Positions 32,245 through 40,200 of a stretch of 64,000 bases of DNA are shown in pieces. The position numbers and the translations under genes were made by a program. Source of the DNA: Microbulbifer sp. MI-G (GTDB lineage: Bacteria > Pseudomonadota > Gammaproteobacteria > Pseudomonadales > Cellvibrionaceae); the NCBI RefSeq assembly GCF_030440425.1, contig NZ_CP098023.1, positions 2,469,501 to 2,533,500 of the forward strand. Direction: 5' to 3'. Numbering within the stretch: the first letter of the stretch is position 1; each line of letters opens with the position of its first letter. Under the pieces are notes generated by a model that was not told where the DNA came from, made no database searches, and saw only the letters and a list, made by a program, of their open reading frames with translations.

Positions 32245-32562
32245 ATGCGGTTAAGGGCTGGAGAGCGATTAAAAGCAATTCGGGAATTGATGGGGCTAAC
32301 AAGGGAAGAGTTTGCGAATTTGCTGGGCCTGGACATGATAAGGATCTCAAATATAGAGCAGAAAAGAGCCAAGGTGGCAGAAGAGGAATATGAAAAAGTG
32401 GGCCAGCGATTTCCTGAGTTAATTCCGTACCTTGCCTATGAGGGAGATATTGTTCTTGCTGACCTAAAGGAGAGCGATGAAAAATTATGCGCCTTAGTGG
32501 CCGCAAAAATCGATGCCGGGCAAATTCCACGCGGGTTTCATCTTGAAAAGAACCTGAAGTGA
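32245..32562 (+). CDS. XRE-family phage repressor (C-like)
   Basis: A 105-residue repressor with an N-terminal lambda-type HTH: RLKAIRELMGLTREEFANLLGLDMIRISNIEQKR (about residues 8-42). A short C-terminal helical part has no S24 protease domain. Size matches P2 C (99 aa), which is not cleaved by RecA, so LexA-type induction by self-cleavage is not expected. It lies directly before int and reads rightward. The start codon is the ATG at 32245; a weak AGGTGATG-like element precedes it. Confidence 0.85.
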   Translation: MRLRAGERLKAIRELMGLTREEFANLLGLDMIRISNIEQKRAKVAEEEYEKVGQRFPELIPYLAYEGDIVLADLKESDEKLCALVAAKIDAGQIPRGFHLEKNLK

Positions 32563-32590
32563 TTTGCTATGCCAGGTCAAGGGAGTGGGA

Positions 32591-33670
32591 ATGGCAATTA
32601 GAAAAGTTACCAGAGGCTGGCAGGTTGATATACAACCCGAAGGTAGAGGTGGAAGGCGGGTTAGACGCACCTTCCAAACAAAAAGGGCGGCCGAACAGTT
32701 CAAAGTTGAGCAGAAGGCTCTGGCAAATACAGGGGAGTGGCGCGCACCTGAGCGCGAACATCGGAGACTGCTGGATCTGGTAGTGGATTGGTTCGATCTA
32801 TATGGGTTTACGCTTAAAGATGGAGAGAATCGCAAGACAAAACTGATCAGCTTATGTGAACGGTTAGGGAATCCTCGCGCCACAAATATTACTGGTGAGA
32901 GCTGGCTGCGCTATAGAAAAAAGCGGCTTGAGCAATATTCTCAACGCGGCAAACCGATCAATCCCAATACCGTGAACCATGAACACGCTTATTTATCCGC
33001 GATGTTCGGAACTCTTATAAAGCTGCGCAGCTGGAAGCGCGATAATCCATTGAGGGGTATCCCAAAGATCAAACTGGATGAGCCTGATCTCATCTATCTG
33101 GAGTTGGAGGAAATCGTAAGGTTATTGGACGAGTTGGCTGCATCGAGAAACCTTGATGTTCTGGTAATCACCAAACTGTGTCTCGCCACCGGCGCCCGCT
33201 GGGGGGAAGCCCAAAGACTTGAGGCGCAACGCTTACGCAATGGACAAGTGCATTTCATCAGAACAAAGAACTCGAAGGCCCGAGCGATTCCTATAGCACC
33301 TGAGCTAGAGGCCGAGGTTCGCCAGGGACGCCCCCAGACAGGCCCCCTATTCCGGATCAGCGGCTATGATGCATTCAAGCACGCCGTAAGCCGTGCAAAT
33401 ATATGCCTCCCCGATGGGCAGCTCACCCACGTTCTACGGCATACCTTTGCCAGCCACTTTATGATCAATGATGGGAATATCCTAAAGCTGAAGGATATTC
33501 TCGGACATAAGACGCTGGCGATGACTATGCGCTACGCAAAACTGGCTCCACGCCACCTGTCACAAGCCCTGGAGAAGAACCCCCTTCAAACCATACAGTG
33601 TCAACAAAGTGTCAACGCTGTTATGAAAAAAGACCCCAAAAAGAACCCAGAGGCTATCGTAACCTTTTGA
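32591..33670 (+). CDS. int: Tyrosine integrase, P2 type
   Basis: A 359-residue phage integrase. It has an N-terminal arm-binding domain (MAIRKVTRGWQVDIQPEGRGGRRVRRTF), a core SAM-like region and a C-terminal catalytic domain. Catalytic residues visible are Arg in ATGARWGEAQRL, His-x-x-Arg in HVLRHTFASHFM, and His in LGHKTLAMTMRY, where the terminal Tyr is the nucleophile. The ATG at 32591 follows GGGAGTGGGA and is preferred to an upstream start. It sits between the repressor and the att site, as in P2 and HP1, and would use the tRNA-Leu site just downstream. Confidence 0.93.
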   Translation: MAIRKVTRGWQVDIQPEGRGGRRVRRTFQTKRAAEQFKVEQKALANTGEWRAPEREHRRLLDLVVDWFDLYGFTLKDGENRKTKLISLCERLGNPRATNITGESWLRYRKKRLEQYSQRGKPINPNTVNHEHAYLSAMFGTLIKLRSWKRDNPLRGIPKIKLDEPDLIYLELEEIVRLLDELAASRNLDVLVITKLCLATGARWGEAQRLEAQRLRNGQVHFIRTKNSKARAIPIAPELEAEVRQGRPQTGPLFRISGYDAFKHAVSRANICLPDGQLTHVLRHTFASHFMINDGNILKLKDILGHKTLAMTMRYAKLAPRHLSQALEKNPLQTIQCQQSVNAVMKKDPKKNPEAIVTF

Positions 33671-33708
33671 TTATGTTGGAGTTCAAAATTTACCAGCTAT
33701 TTTTCACA

Positions 33709-33767
33709 GGACTTAAAATCCCTCGGCTGTAATGGCCATGCCGGTTCGACTCCGGCCTCGGGCACCA
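33709..33767 (+). other. Prophage attachment site attR: 3' half of tRNA-Leu(UAA)
   Basis: The 59 bp match the 3' half of a tRNA-Leu: anticodon arm GGA-CTTAAAA-TCC (anticodon UAA), a long variable arm, T arm CCGG-TTCGACT-CCGG and acceptor strand with CCA. No 5' half lies upstream. It is therefore the duplicated att core left by integration into the tRNA gene; the intact copy should be at the far left end of the prophage, outside this window. Confidence 0.88.
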
Positions 33768-33785
33768 ATAAAATCAAGCACTTAG

Positions 33786-33832
33786 CGAGAAATTTCTAAA
33801 CCCTCTCCAATGAGGTGGAGGAAAATCTCGCC
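33786..33832. terminator. Hairpin downstream of the tRNA 3' half
   Basis: Arms GCGAGAAATTT and AAAATCTCGC flank a smaller CCTC...GAGG hairpin, just after the attachment site. It probably served as the terminator of the tRNA-Leu transcript and still ends the int transcript. The poly-U tail is weak, so the call is tentative. Confidence 0.4.
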
Positions 33833-34005
33833 AAAGTGTCAACGCACGCTTCACCCCCCCCTGCCCTCTGATCAGTTCTCATACAAAATTGCTCGCACCC
33901 GCTGGAAAACCCCGTGGTTACTGGCTTTTAGCCATTTTGACCTGTGAAAAATCTCTTCAATTCTCTTCATTTTTCTTCAATTTGTGAAATCCCGAAAATC
34001 GCTAC

Positions 34006-34128
34006 AGCCCACGGCTGGCGGGGGTTTGCGGTGTTTTCCAATTTCACTGGCTAAGGAAAAGCGCAAAACCGGCAGGCGTGGGGAGGAGTGATTGCTGGCC
34101 CTTTTATCTGCTCAAAAAATATACAAAA
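34006..34128 (+). repeat. Direct repeat R1 left of the SOS cassette
   Basis: About 120 bp closely similar to 35351-35461, sharing AGCCCACGG, TTTTCCAATTTCA, AAAACCGGCAG and GGAGGAGTG. The region just to the left (33911-34003) also shares a 19-bp match, CCCCGTGGTTACTGGCTTT, and GAAAATCGCTACAGCCC-like text with the prophage origin region (28594-28623), so it looks like a relic of a related phage. It lies in the non-coding stretch 33833-34314, where I see no gene. Confidence 0.75.
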
Positions 34129-34314
34129 CAATGCATGCCTGCTGATTAAGTGCCTGAATTATCTTGAGTTTGTCGCTGCCAAGGCAAAATGAGGTTGCAC
34201 TGCTGGCTTTGCTATGTGATGAAGAGAATTGAAAACCCAGGATGGTAATTTAAGGACAGGATCTGGCAGCTTTGTGGGCCGAACAATAGTGAGGGATGTC
34301 TTGCGAGGTTCAGG

Positions 34315-34959
34315 TCAGGAAAGCTCCTGCTGTTCACCAGAGTATTCCGTAGAGGTCGCCCTGACCACCGGCCTCACCGTCAGGGGATGCCCCGCATACT
34401 CGATATGCGGGTGCAGGTAGGGCTCAAAGGGGGCAGTGTCCTCACCTCCACTCAACCAGTTGGCCACAAAATCCTTGTCCGCAGGTGCGATCATGGGAAG
34501 GGATTTGTCGTGGTATTGCCTGGTCTTCGGGTGTGCCCCGAGGGTAATAATGGCGCAACTCAGTAGATTGCCCCAGGTCTTGTACAGGCCGCAGAAGAAA
34601 AAAGGCTGGCCGTAGCTGAACTCCACCGGGTTCTTACCGTGCTGGCTTTCCACCCAGGCGGTGGCGGGGATCAGGCAGCGGGATTTGCGGTACTCGGGGC
34701 GCTTGCCCAGTTTCTGCCAGTTACTGTTGATCGACCAGTACTTGCGGTGCGGCTTCCAATTGTCGCCGTCACGCTCCAGATACAGGTGCCAGATTGCGGT
34801 TTCCACTTCCGGCTCCCCATGTCGGGCGGTGACAATGGAAACATCCTGGGTGGGCCGCCTGCGGCGGCCATACAGCATGCGCTTCGGATGGTGCACTCCA
34901 TACTCCTCTAGGAAGCGCTCCATGCCGGCGTGATTGCCCACGTCGAATACGCTACACAT
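34315..34959 (-). CDS. HMCES/YedK-type abasic-site DNA-protein crosslink enzyme
   Basis: A 214-residue SOS-response-associated peptidase family protein. Starting at ATG 34957-34959 gives MCSVFDVGNH, so Cys2 is exposed after Met removal, as required: Cys2 forms a thiazolidine with abasic sites in single-stranded DNA. Further family motifs are RCLIPATAWVES (Glu) and HDKSLPMI (His). A helical insert precedes them. It overlaps the small upstream gene by eight bases, and a LexA box lies upstream of both, so SOS induction is expected. It is flanked by direct repeats, indicating a mobile cassette. Confidence 0.88.
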   Translation of the reverse strand: MCSVFDVGNHAGMERFLEEYGVHHPKRMLYGRRRRPTQDVSIVTARHGEPEVETAIWHLYLERDGDNWKPHRKYWSINSNWQKLGKRPEYRKSRCLIPATAWVESQHGKNPVEFSYGQPFFFCGLYKTWGNLLSCAIITLGAHPKTRQYHDKSLPMIAPADKDFVANWLSGGEDTAPFEPYLHPHIEYAGHPLTVRPVVRATSTEYSGEQQELS

Positions 34960-35137
34960 CGATATCGCCTCCCCTGTCACTCTCATGGTTTCCGGGCTCT
35001 TCCGCCAACCGGATACTTTTCATAACAGCCCGGCGAAGCTCCAACCCCTCCGAGATGGCTGCACGCAGATTGCAGCCTACAGCAGCAGAATAGATTCCGT
35101 GGTAATCCAGGTAATTCAAAAGCCGTATCTGGTACAT
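34952..35137 (-). CDS. Small SOS-operon protein, possibly N-terminally longer
   Basis: A 61-residue frame, MYQIRLLNYLDYHGIYSAAV and onward, ending shortly after the YedK start. The frame stays open upstream for about 29 codons (KTIIIDGEPIEISRQPSIHD) without any ATG, GTG or TTG. The natural start may have been lost (AAG where ATG would fit near 35210) or may be non-canonical. The protein follows the LexA box at 35235-35250 and is coupled to YedK. No function is recognised. Confidence 0.55.
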   Translation of the reverse strand: MYQIRLLNYLDYHGIYSAAVGCNLRAAISEGLELRRAVMKSIRLAEEPGNHESDRGGDIDV

Positions 35138-35234
35138 TGGCTGGCAGTCATGAATCGAAGGCTGGCGGCTGATTTCAATCGGCTCACCATCGATGATTAT
35201 AGTCTTGGGTTGCGGACCTACCCCTTACAGAAGA

Positions 35235-35250
35235 CTGTATATTTATACAG
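35235..35250 (-). promoter_or_regulatory. LexA (SOS) box upstream of the YedK operon
   Basis: CTGTATATTTATACAG is a full match to the gammaproteobacterial CTGT-N8-ACAG operator. It lies about 100 bp before the start of the two-gene SOS cassette. Repression by LexA and induction on DNA damage are inferred. Confidence 0.85.
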
Positions 35251-35350
35251 TTTATGCATGCATATCAACGCTTTGTCAAGCTGCCTGCATCCTCCCGCAA
35301 TTAGCAATTGCGCACCGTGATTTAGTAGTATGGTTTAATCAAGATACAAA

Positions 35351-35461
35351 AGCCCACGGATTGCGAAGTTTTCCAATTTCATTGGGTAAAAAAGTCCAAA
35401 ACCGGCAGACGTGAGGAGGAGTGCTCGACAGCCCCTTTCTCCGTTCAAAAAATATGCAGAT
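35351..35461 (+). repeat. Direct repeat R2 right of the SOS cassette
   Basis: Second copy of 34006-34128 in the same orientation. The pair encloses exactly the YedK cassette and its LexA box. The rest of the gap to 35771 shows no convincing gene; a 94-codon frame at 35421 starts inside the repeat and lacks a ribosome-binding site. Confidence 0.75.
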
Positions 35462-35771
35462 CAGATGCTTAAAACGGCCAAGGAAGACCAAAAAATCAAC
35501 TCCTCAAAATGAAGCTGACAACTTTTACAGCAGTATCTCAGCTTCTACGGATGTATATCCCCCTTACTCTACAAGCACTATGTTAACTTGTGCAATGAGG
35601 GCATTACACCATCAAACTAGCAGGACTAACGTACCTGTTCGAAACACTCGCTACTATCTAGAGAGTTGTGGTGCTTCACTATGGGAACAATATCAAGGAG
35701 ATTAGAATTCTTTTTCTGGCATTATTGTACCAATACGATTCCAACAAAAATACTTAAATGCCACCCTCTAT

Positions 35772-36515
35772 TTATTTTGCATCTTTGCTTTTTTTGGCTG
35801 CATATTGAGCCAAAGTACTTTTCCATAGATTCTCAAACTCGCCAATGAAGCTTTTAAAGCTTGCTTTCTCGGCATCCATTCTTGCTTCATCTATTGCGTC
35901 CGATGAGTTCCATATAGTTGTGCGCTGCTCTTCTCTTTCAGTGGCCTCAGCCACACCATAAACAAAACCCGTGCGGACATCTATCAGAGCACCCGAAGTA
36001 GTTGAAGATACAAACGCTTTTTTATTAGGAAGAAATCCTAAAGTTATTGCTGATAAAGGCCCAAGTGGTGTTCCCTCCACATGAAACGCAGTGTCAATGG
36101 AGTAAATAAGTATAAGGTCCGTTTTGAGGCGAGCAGCGGACAGCCTGAGATCCCTAATAGAATCTAGTTCTGAAGGAAGAAGTAACCTGCTCAATGGTGC
36201 GACACCTCCAACCATTGCTAGACTGGATAATTTCTCAAAGTCAGATTCATCTTCTATGTCGCGGGTTGTAACGACACTGTAGAGACCTGAGCCATAGCCA
36301 CTATTTGTTCTAGAGATATAGCCAGACGCCTGAACTCTAGCCACAGCAATACGTGCCGGGAATCCGCTAGCGGGTTCAGCTTTCATTAGTGCTGCAATAT
36401 CGACATCTGTCAAGGATGAGATATTTACACCAGAAGCAGGTGTTGTGTATGTAGCGCAGCCTTGTGTCACTACGATACTTACAGCCATTAGTACCATTAA
36501 AATTATTCTGTTCAT
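35772..36515 (-). CDS. Predicted outer-membrane lipoprotein, 247 aa
   Basis: A lipoprotein: the N-terminal signal MNRIILMVLMAVSIVVTQGC ends in a lipobox with Cys20. The mature part has the segments FPARIAVARVQASGY, LRLSAARLKTDLILIYSIDT, and GALIDVRTGFVYGVAEAT, which suggest a beta-alpha periplasmic domain similar to curli-assembly/CsgG-like or YmgG-like lipoproteins, but I cannot name a family. The upstream minus-strand region resembles the promoter half of the defence repeats (GGTGGCCAC beside AATATAAATT). Confidence 0.7.
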   Translation of the reverse strand: MNRIILMVLMAVSIVVTQGCATYTTPASGVNISSLTDVDIAALMKAEPASGFPARIAVARVQASGYISRTNSGYGSGLYSVVTTRDIEDESDFEKLSSLAMVGGVAPLSRLLLPSELDSIRDLRLSAARLKTDLILIYSIDTAFHVEGTPLGPLSAITLGFLPNKKAFVSSTTSGALIDVRTGFVYGVAEATEREEQRTTIWNSSDAIDEARMDAEKASFKSFIGEFENLWKSTLAQYAAKKSKDAK

Positions 36516-36672
36516 TCAGGTTAATACTCCAAACTTTTGCTTTGAAACCTAAAATTTATATTGTGGCCACCATTATCCGGATTTCAATCCTGGAAGCAAT
36601 TCTTAACCAGTTCTCCATAGTTACTATTCAAATCACGCAATTAAATAAATTTTGCATATTGCAGTGAGACGG

Positions 36673-37128
36673 CTAGTAGCTCCACACAGTAAGCCTAGTG
36701 TACTCTCCGAGCTTGGGTGCAAGGTCATCCAGGTGAAGGAATCGGCCGCCATGAGCGCCTTTCTGCTTCACACCGATACCGGTATAGCCTTCCTCTAGCG
36801 CGATACCCAGCAGCTCATAGGTACGTCCACCAGCAACCGATACATCAACAGCCTGTCCGGTAGTGTGTGTCATGCTGGAGCCAATACTGGTGCAGTGGGC
36901 CGGGCAGCAATAACTGGAGTTGGTCACCACCGGCTTGCTGAACCGCTTCCTCACCCTATCAACCGACGCAGCGTCTCATTCGAGAAGTGGAATTTCCCGC
37001 AACAATGGCAGGACAACTCCGTTTCCATGAGGTAATCATTCTTGTACATGGGTTCACCAGATACGAAAAAGCCTGCATAGGGCGGGCCAGGAATTATTTC
37101 GTCTATATTAGTGACTGCGGATAAATCA
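36673..37128 (-). pseudogene. Frameshifted M15 (D-Ala-D-Ala carboxypeptidase-like) peptidase
   Basis: The C-terminal frame (GTG near 36954) has HTTGQAVDVSVAGG, a metal-binding H-x6-D motif, and GRFLHLD with the second His, typical of peptidase M15. Its expected N-terminus is in another frame: ETELSCHCCGKFHFSNETLRRLIG stops near 36955, just where the peptidase frame would pick up as DRVRKRFSKPVV. One indel near 36957-36962 restores the full protein. It was probably a phage endolysin or cell-wall enzyme and is now inactive unless frameshifting occurs. Confidence 0.75.
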
Positions 37129-37159
37129 ACTTAAAACGGTCTCCGCTCTGGAGAAAACT

Positions 37160-37549
37160 ATGAACAACACCACTCGTGTCAAGTGTCTCCCCATCGCCTT
37201 AAATGCTATAGGTCTATTTTTTATCTTTGGTATTTACCCAATGATGCGATGGACATGGCCTTCAGGGTGGAAATGGATAGCCCCATATCAAGAGTACCAA
37301 CTAATTTTGCTGGCAATATACGCAACGTTGGGTATATGCCTGCTTTTTGCTGCCCGAAACCTTGCTGCAAATATCGGTCTGATTTGGTTCACCATTTGGT
37401 TGAACCTAGTATGTGGCACCATCATGCTTTTGATGGTGGTAGGCGATCAAACCGGGAAACAAAACTTGATCGGAAACATCCCCGTACAGTATTTAATTTC
37501 CGGAGTTCTCTGGTATCTGTTACCCAGGCATAAAAAGTGCCCCTCTTGA
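37160..37549 (+). CDS. DUF6632 membrane protein
   Basis: A 129-residue protein with four membrane helices (about 10-30, 45-65, 70-92 and 105-122). The segments IFGIYPMMRWTWPSGWKW, IYATLGICLLFAARN and LIWFTIWLNLV follow the pattern of DUF6632, a small family of unknown function found in many bacteria. It stands alone on the plus strand. A GGAGAAAACT precedes the ATG at 37160. Confidence 0.75.
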   Translation: MNNTTRVKCLPIALNAIGLFFIFGIYPMMRWTWPSGWKWIAPYQEYQLILLAIYATLGICLLFAARNLAANIGLIWFTIWLNLVCGTIMLLMVVGDQTGKQNLIGNIPVQYLISGVLWYLLPRHKKCPS

Positions 37550-37677
37550 CGCCCTAATGAAATAACTCACGACAGGAGATTTAGCGCTAAGTTATTCTGG
37601 GCTCATTGGCCCTACTAAAATCCCCAACCAGTCTTGGGGAAACTGATCAGCCCCACCAAGGTGGTCCAGTTTAAATG

Positions 37678-38448
37678 TTAGTGCATAGCGGGCCGTGGCT
37701 CTTTCTCCACGGTGGTTTCCGGGGCCGGTGGGCGGTAGCCCAAGGCACTGTGTGGCCGCTTGGTGTTGTAGTGCTTCCTCCACTCCTCAATAATAATTTC
37801 CGCCTCTTGTAACGTATAGAATATTTCACCGTTTAGAAGCTCGTCTCTGAGCCGGGCGTTGAAGCTTTCACAGTACCCATTCTCCCGGGGTGAACCCGGC
37901 TCTATGTAAGCCACCTTTGCACCAGCAAATGTGATCCAGTCCCTGACCGCCTGTGCAATAAACTCCGGACCATTATCTGACCGGATGTAGGCGGGAACAC
38001 CGCGTAAAATGAACAGATCTGTTAATACATTAATCACTTCTGTTGAGTTCAGCTTTCGTTTTACCCGGATTGCCAGGCATTCTCGGGAGTACTCGTCCAG
38101 GATGTTCAGCATTCGGAATGCTTTCCCATCGCTAGTCCGATGGTGAACAAAGTCATACGACCAGACATGGTTCGGATACTCCGGACGCAGTCGAACACAC
38201 GACCCGTCATTTAGCCAGAGCCGTCCCTCCTTTGGTTGTTTCATTGGAACCTTCAGCCCCTCACGCCGCCACAGTCGTTCCACGCGCTTGTTGTTCACTT
38301 GCCAGCCCGCATCTCTCAGTAAAGCTGCAATCCGGCGATAGCCGTATCGACCGTACTGTCGCGCAAGCTCAACCATGTCAGCAACCAAACGGTTTTCGTC
38401 GGAACGGCCAACAGGCAGGCGCCTTTGCGTGGACCGGTGCTGGCCCAA
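37678..38448 (-). CDS. IS3-family transposase OrfB (rve integrase domain)
   Basis: The catalytic part of the transposase. The N-terminal HTH_21 region contains GRYGYRRIAALLRDAGW. The rve domain has YSYDF-like DFVHHRTSDGKAFR (Asp), IRSDNGPEF (Asp) and SPRENGYCESFNARLRDELL (Glu), the complete D-D-E triad, and ends RPHSALGYRPP. The same frame is open upstream to about 38524 (LSPSRRRACINHL), so the active product is OrfAB made by -1 frameshifting. It looks intact. Confidence 0.9.
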   Translation of the reverse strand: MGQHRSTQRRLPVGRSDENRLVADMVELARQYGRYGYRRIAALLRDAGWQVNNKRVERLWRREGLKVPMKQPKEGRLWLNDGSCVRLRPEYPNHVWSYDFVHHRTSDGKAFRMLNILDEYSRECLAIRVKRKLNSTEVINVLTDLFILRGVPAYIRSDNGPEFIAQAVRDWITFAGAKVAYIEPGSPRENGYCESFNARLRDELLNGEIFYTLQEAEIIIEEWRKHYNTKRPHSALGYRPPAPETTVEKEPRPAMH

Positions 38449-38525
38449 AACACGGCACGCCCGACGCTCAGAAATGTGAAATCGACTTCGTAGGTGGTTA
38501 ATACAAGCACGGCGACGTGAAGGGC

Positions 38526-38804
38526 TCAGAAGTTTCCCTTGGCAGCCTCTGACAGAACCAACTTGTCCAGCGTGAGATCCGATACTGCTCGGCGCAACCG
38601 CTCATTCTCCTTTTGTAGTCGCTTGAGTTCCTTCAGTTGGTCGGTTCCCATCCCGCCATACTGCTTACGCCAGCGATAGAACGTCTGCTCAGTTATTTGC
38701 ATCTGGCGTATCGCATCCAAACGCGACATTCCCTGACCGCAGAGCACCTCAATCTGCCGCAGCTTCGTGACAATTTCTTCCGGCTTATGATGTTTGATTC
38801 CCAT
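38526..38804 (-). CDS. IS3-family transposase OrfA
   Basis: A 92-residue helix-turn-helix protein. It opens MGIKHHKPEEIVTKLRQIEV, recognises the IS ends (TEQTFYRWRKQYGGM) and has a leucine-zipper tail (LKRLQKENERLRRAVSDLTLDKLVL) for oligomerisation. It precedes OrfB with a frame change at its end, GCC AAG GGA AAC TTC TGA. A decayed copy of the same gene lies at 39900-40084. Confidence 0.9.
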   Translation of the reverse strand: MGIKHHKPEEIVTKLRQIEVLCGQGMSRLDAIRQMQITEQTFYRWRKQYGGMGTDQLKELKRLQKENERLRRAVSDLTLDKLVLSEAAKGNF

Positions 38805-38971
38805 GTTTAGCCCTCCGTCTCCTAATTATACGGGTGGACCACTTCAAGGGGGGAGGACCAAATGCTTATACAAACATATTTCATACATATAAATGCATCT
38901 TAATCGACAAATATAGGGTCTGTGATAGTATTAAGCTTGTAAATGCAACAGTATTGTTGCATTATAAGATT

Positions 38972-39277
38972 GTGATTAAATCAAGCGAAGAAACAGAGCT
39001 TAACAGCTTATTTAAGGCCCTTGGTGACAGTACTAGAAGGCGGATAATCGACGAGTTAATGATTCGTGAAAAGCAGTCATTGTTTGAGATATGCAGCCGC
39101 ATATCTGCTGTGCATGGAATATCTTCCAGCCGGCAAGCTCTTTCAAGACATTTAGCAGTGCTCGAATCAGCGGGAATAATCACTATTGAATGGAAAGGTA
39201 CAACTAAGCTTCATACCTTGGACAAGTCCTGTCTTTCAAGTTTAGCGTCCGGCTGGCTATCAACATTTGGAGATTGA
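38972..39277 (+). CDS. ArsR-family transcriptional regulator
   Basis: A winged-helix repressor of about 101 residues. LFKALGDSTRRRIIDELM, ISSSRQALSRHLAVLESAGIITIEWKGTTKLHTL matches the ArsR recognition-helix and wing pattern. No Cys metal-site pair is seen, so it is not an arsenic sensor. I use a GTG at 38972 because the frame upstream runs back into the IS end and is not protein-like. It overlaps/abuts the VOC gene and probably regulates it. Upstream insertion of the IS may have replaced its promoter. Confidence 0.75.
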   Translation: MIKSSEETELNSLFKALGDSTRRRIIDELMIREKQSLFEICSRISAVHGISSSRQALSRHLAVLESAGIITIEWKGTTKLHTLDKSCLSSLASGWLSTFGD

Positions 39278-39279
39278 AT

Positions 39280-39678
39280 ATGAAAATCTATGTAACTAGC
39301 GTTTTCGTCGATGATCAAGAAAAAGCCCTCAACTTCTACACTGAAATTCTTGGTTTTGAGAAGAAGCAAGATCTCCCTCTAGGTGAGTATCGATGGCTTA
39401 CAGTTGTGTCGAAAGATGACCCCAAAGGAACTGAACTATTGCTTGAGCCAAGCGCCCATTCCGCTGTACCTCCCTTCAAGCAGGCTTTACTCGAAGATGG
39501 AATTCCCTTCGCTTCTTTTCAAGTTGCAGACCTCGACTCGGAATTCAAGCGTCTAAGCAACTCTGGTGTTACATTTATACAAGAGCCGATGGAAGCAGGA
39601 GACGTCAAAATGGCCATTCTCAATGATACATGTGGGAATCTAATACAGCTGGTGGAAATGACGCAGCATTTCAATTAG
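39280..39678 (+). CDS. VOC-superfamily (glyoxalase/bleomycin-resistance-like) protein
   Basis: A 132-residue single-module-pair VOC protein. It starts MKIYVTSVFVDDQEKALNFYTEILGF, typical of the first beta-alpha-beta-beta-beta module, and ends DVKMAILNDTCGNLIQLVEM, the second module. Such proteins bind a metal and small substrates: glyoxalase, dioxygenase or antibiotic-binding. The ATG at 39280 lies 2 bp after the ArsR stop. Paired ArsR-VOC operons are common; the substrate cannot be predicted. Confidence 0.85.
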   Translation: MKIYVTSVFVDDQEKALNFYTEILGFEKKQDLPLGEYRWLTVVSKDDPKGTELLLEPSAHSAVPPFKQALLEDGIPFASFQVADLDSEFKRLSNSGVTFIQEPMEAGDVKMAILNDTCGNLIQLVEMTQHFN

Positions 39679-39899
39679 ACACTTTCACACAAAAAAGTGG
39701 GTCTTGCTTAGGTCAGTGGCCTTTTCGACCTACACAATTAGAGGAAGACCCAGAAAATATCAGTGAAGATGGGGAACTTGACTGACCTACTAATGATAGT
39801 ATTGCTTTACAGGTAAGAGAATTAATTCAATGAAATGGACAAGGATTTACATGGTGCTTCTTGGCATGCAAATAGTATTGACCTTATAAAATAGTTACA

Positions 39900-40084
39900 A
39901 GCAGTAGCCAAAGGCATCCCACCTTTGTCTACCGCACTCCCCTGTATCCCACCATACTTTACTCCGCGATATCCTTCGATTGTATAACACCTCAATCTGC
40001 GGAAAAGTCGTGACAATCCCTTCCGGTTTGCGGTGTTTGACACTCATGTTTAACCTTGCTTCTGCTTATTATACTGGGAGGACC
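39900..40084 (-). pseudogene. IS3 OrfA relic
   Basis: A minus-strand ATG at 40045-40047 starts MSVKHRKPEGIVTTFPQIEV, clearly related to OrfA of the nearby IS (MGIKHHKPEEIVTKLRQIEV). After a frame change, YRGVKYGGIQGSAVDK corresponds to its YRWRKQYGGMGTDQLK. An end-like ATTATACTGGGAGGACCA follows at about 40067-40084. The remainder of the IS is missing. The wider gap 39679-40200 otherwise shows only short fragments, no gene. Confidence 0.75.
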
Positions 40085-40200
40085 AATGATATCACTTACA
40101 ATCTGCCACCCTTTGGCAAATACGAGTTGAAAAAAGCCAACAGTCGCCTCAGGAAATGTTGCATGACCAAAAGAAAGTCTCTCTCGCTCCGAATCGAAAC

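Larger units (their letters stand above)
37644..38860. mobile_element. IS3-family insertion sequence (IS407-like)
   Basis: About 1.2 kb with orfA and orfB on the minus strand. Ends beginning TGATCAGCCCC (37644) and, reversed, TGGTCCTCCCCC (from 38860) share TG-TC and a C-run, followed by a common GTGGTCCA, as in IS3-family ends. I see no clear target duplication, so it may be old or rearranged. Its right end lies just upstream of the ArsR gene and could affect its expression. Confidence 0.8.

Noticed and set aside
33709..33767. A complete tRNA-Leu gene
   Set aside because: Only the part from the anticodon arm to CCA is present; the 5' half, D arm and promoter are missing, so it is an att duplicate.
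35421..35705. A 94-codon plus-strand gene
   Set aside because: Begins inside direct repeat R2, lacks a ribosome-binding site, and has low-complexity composition without recognisable features.
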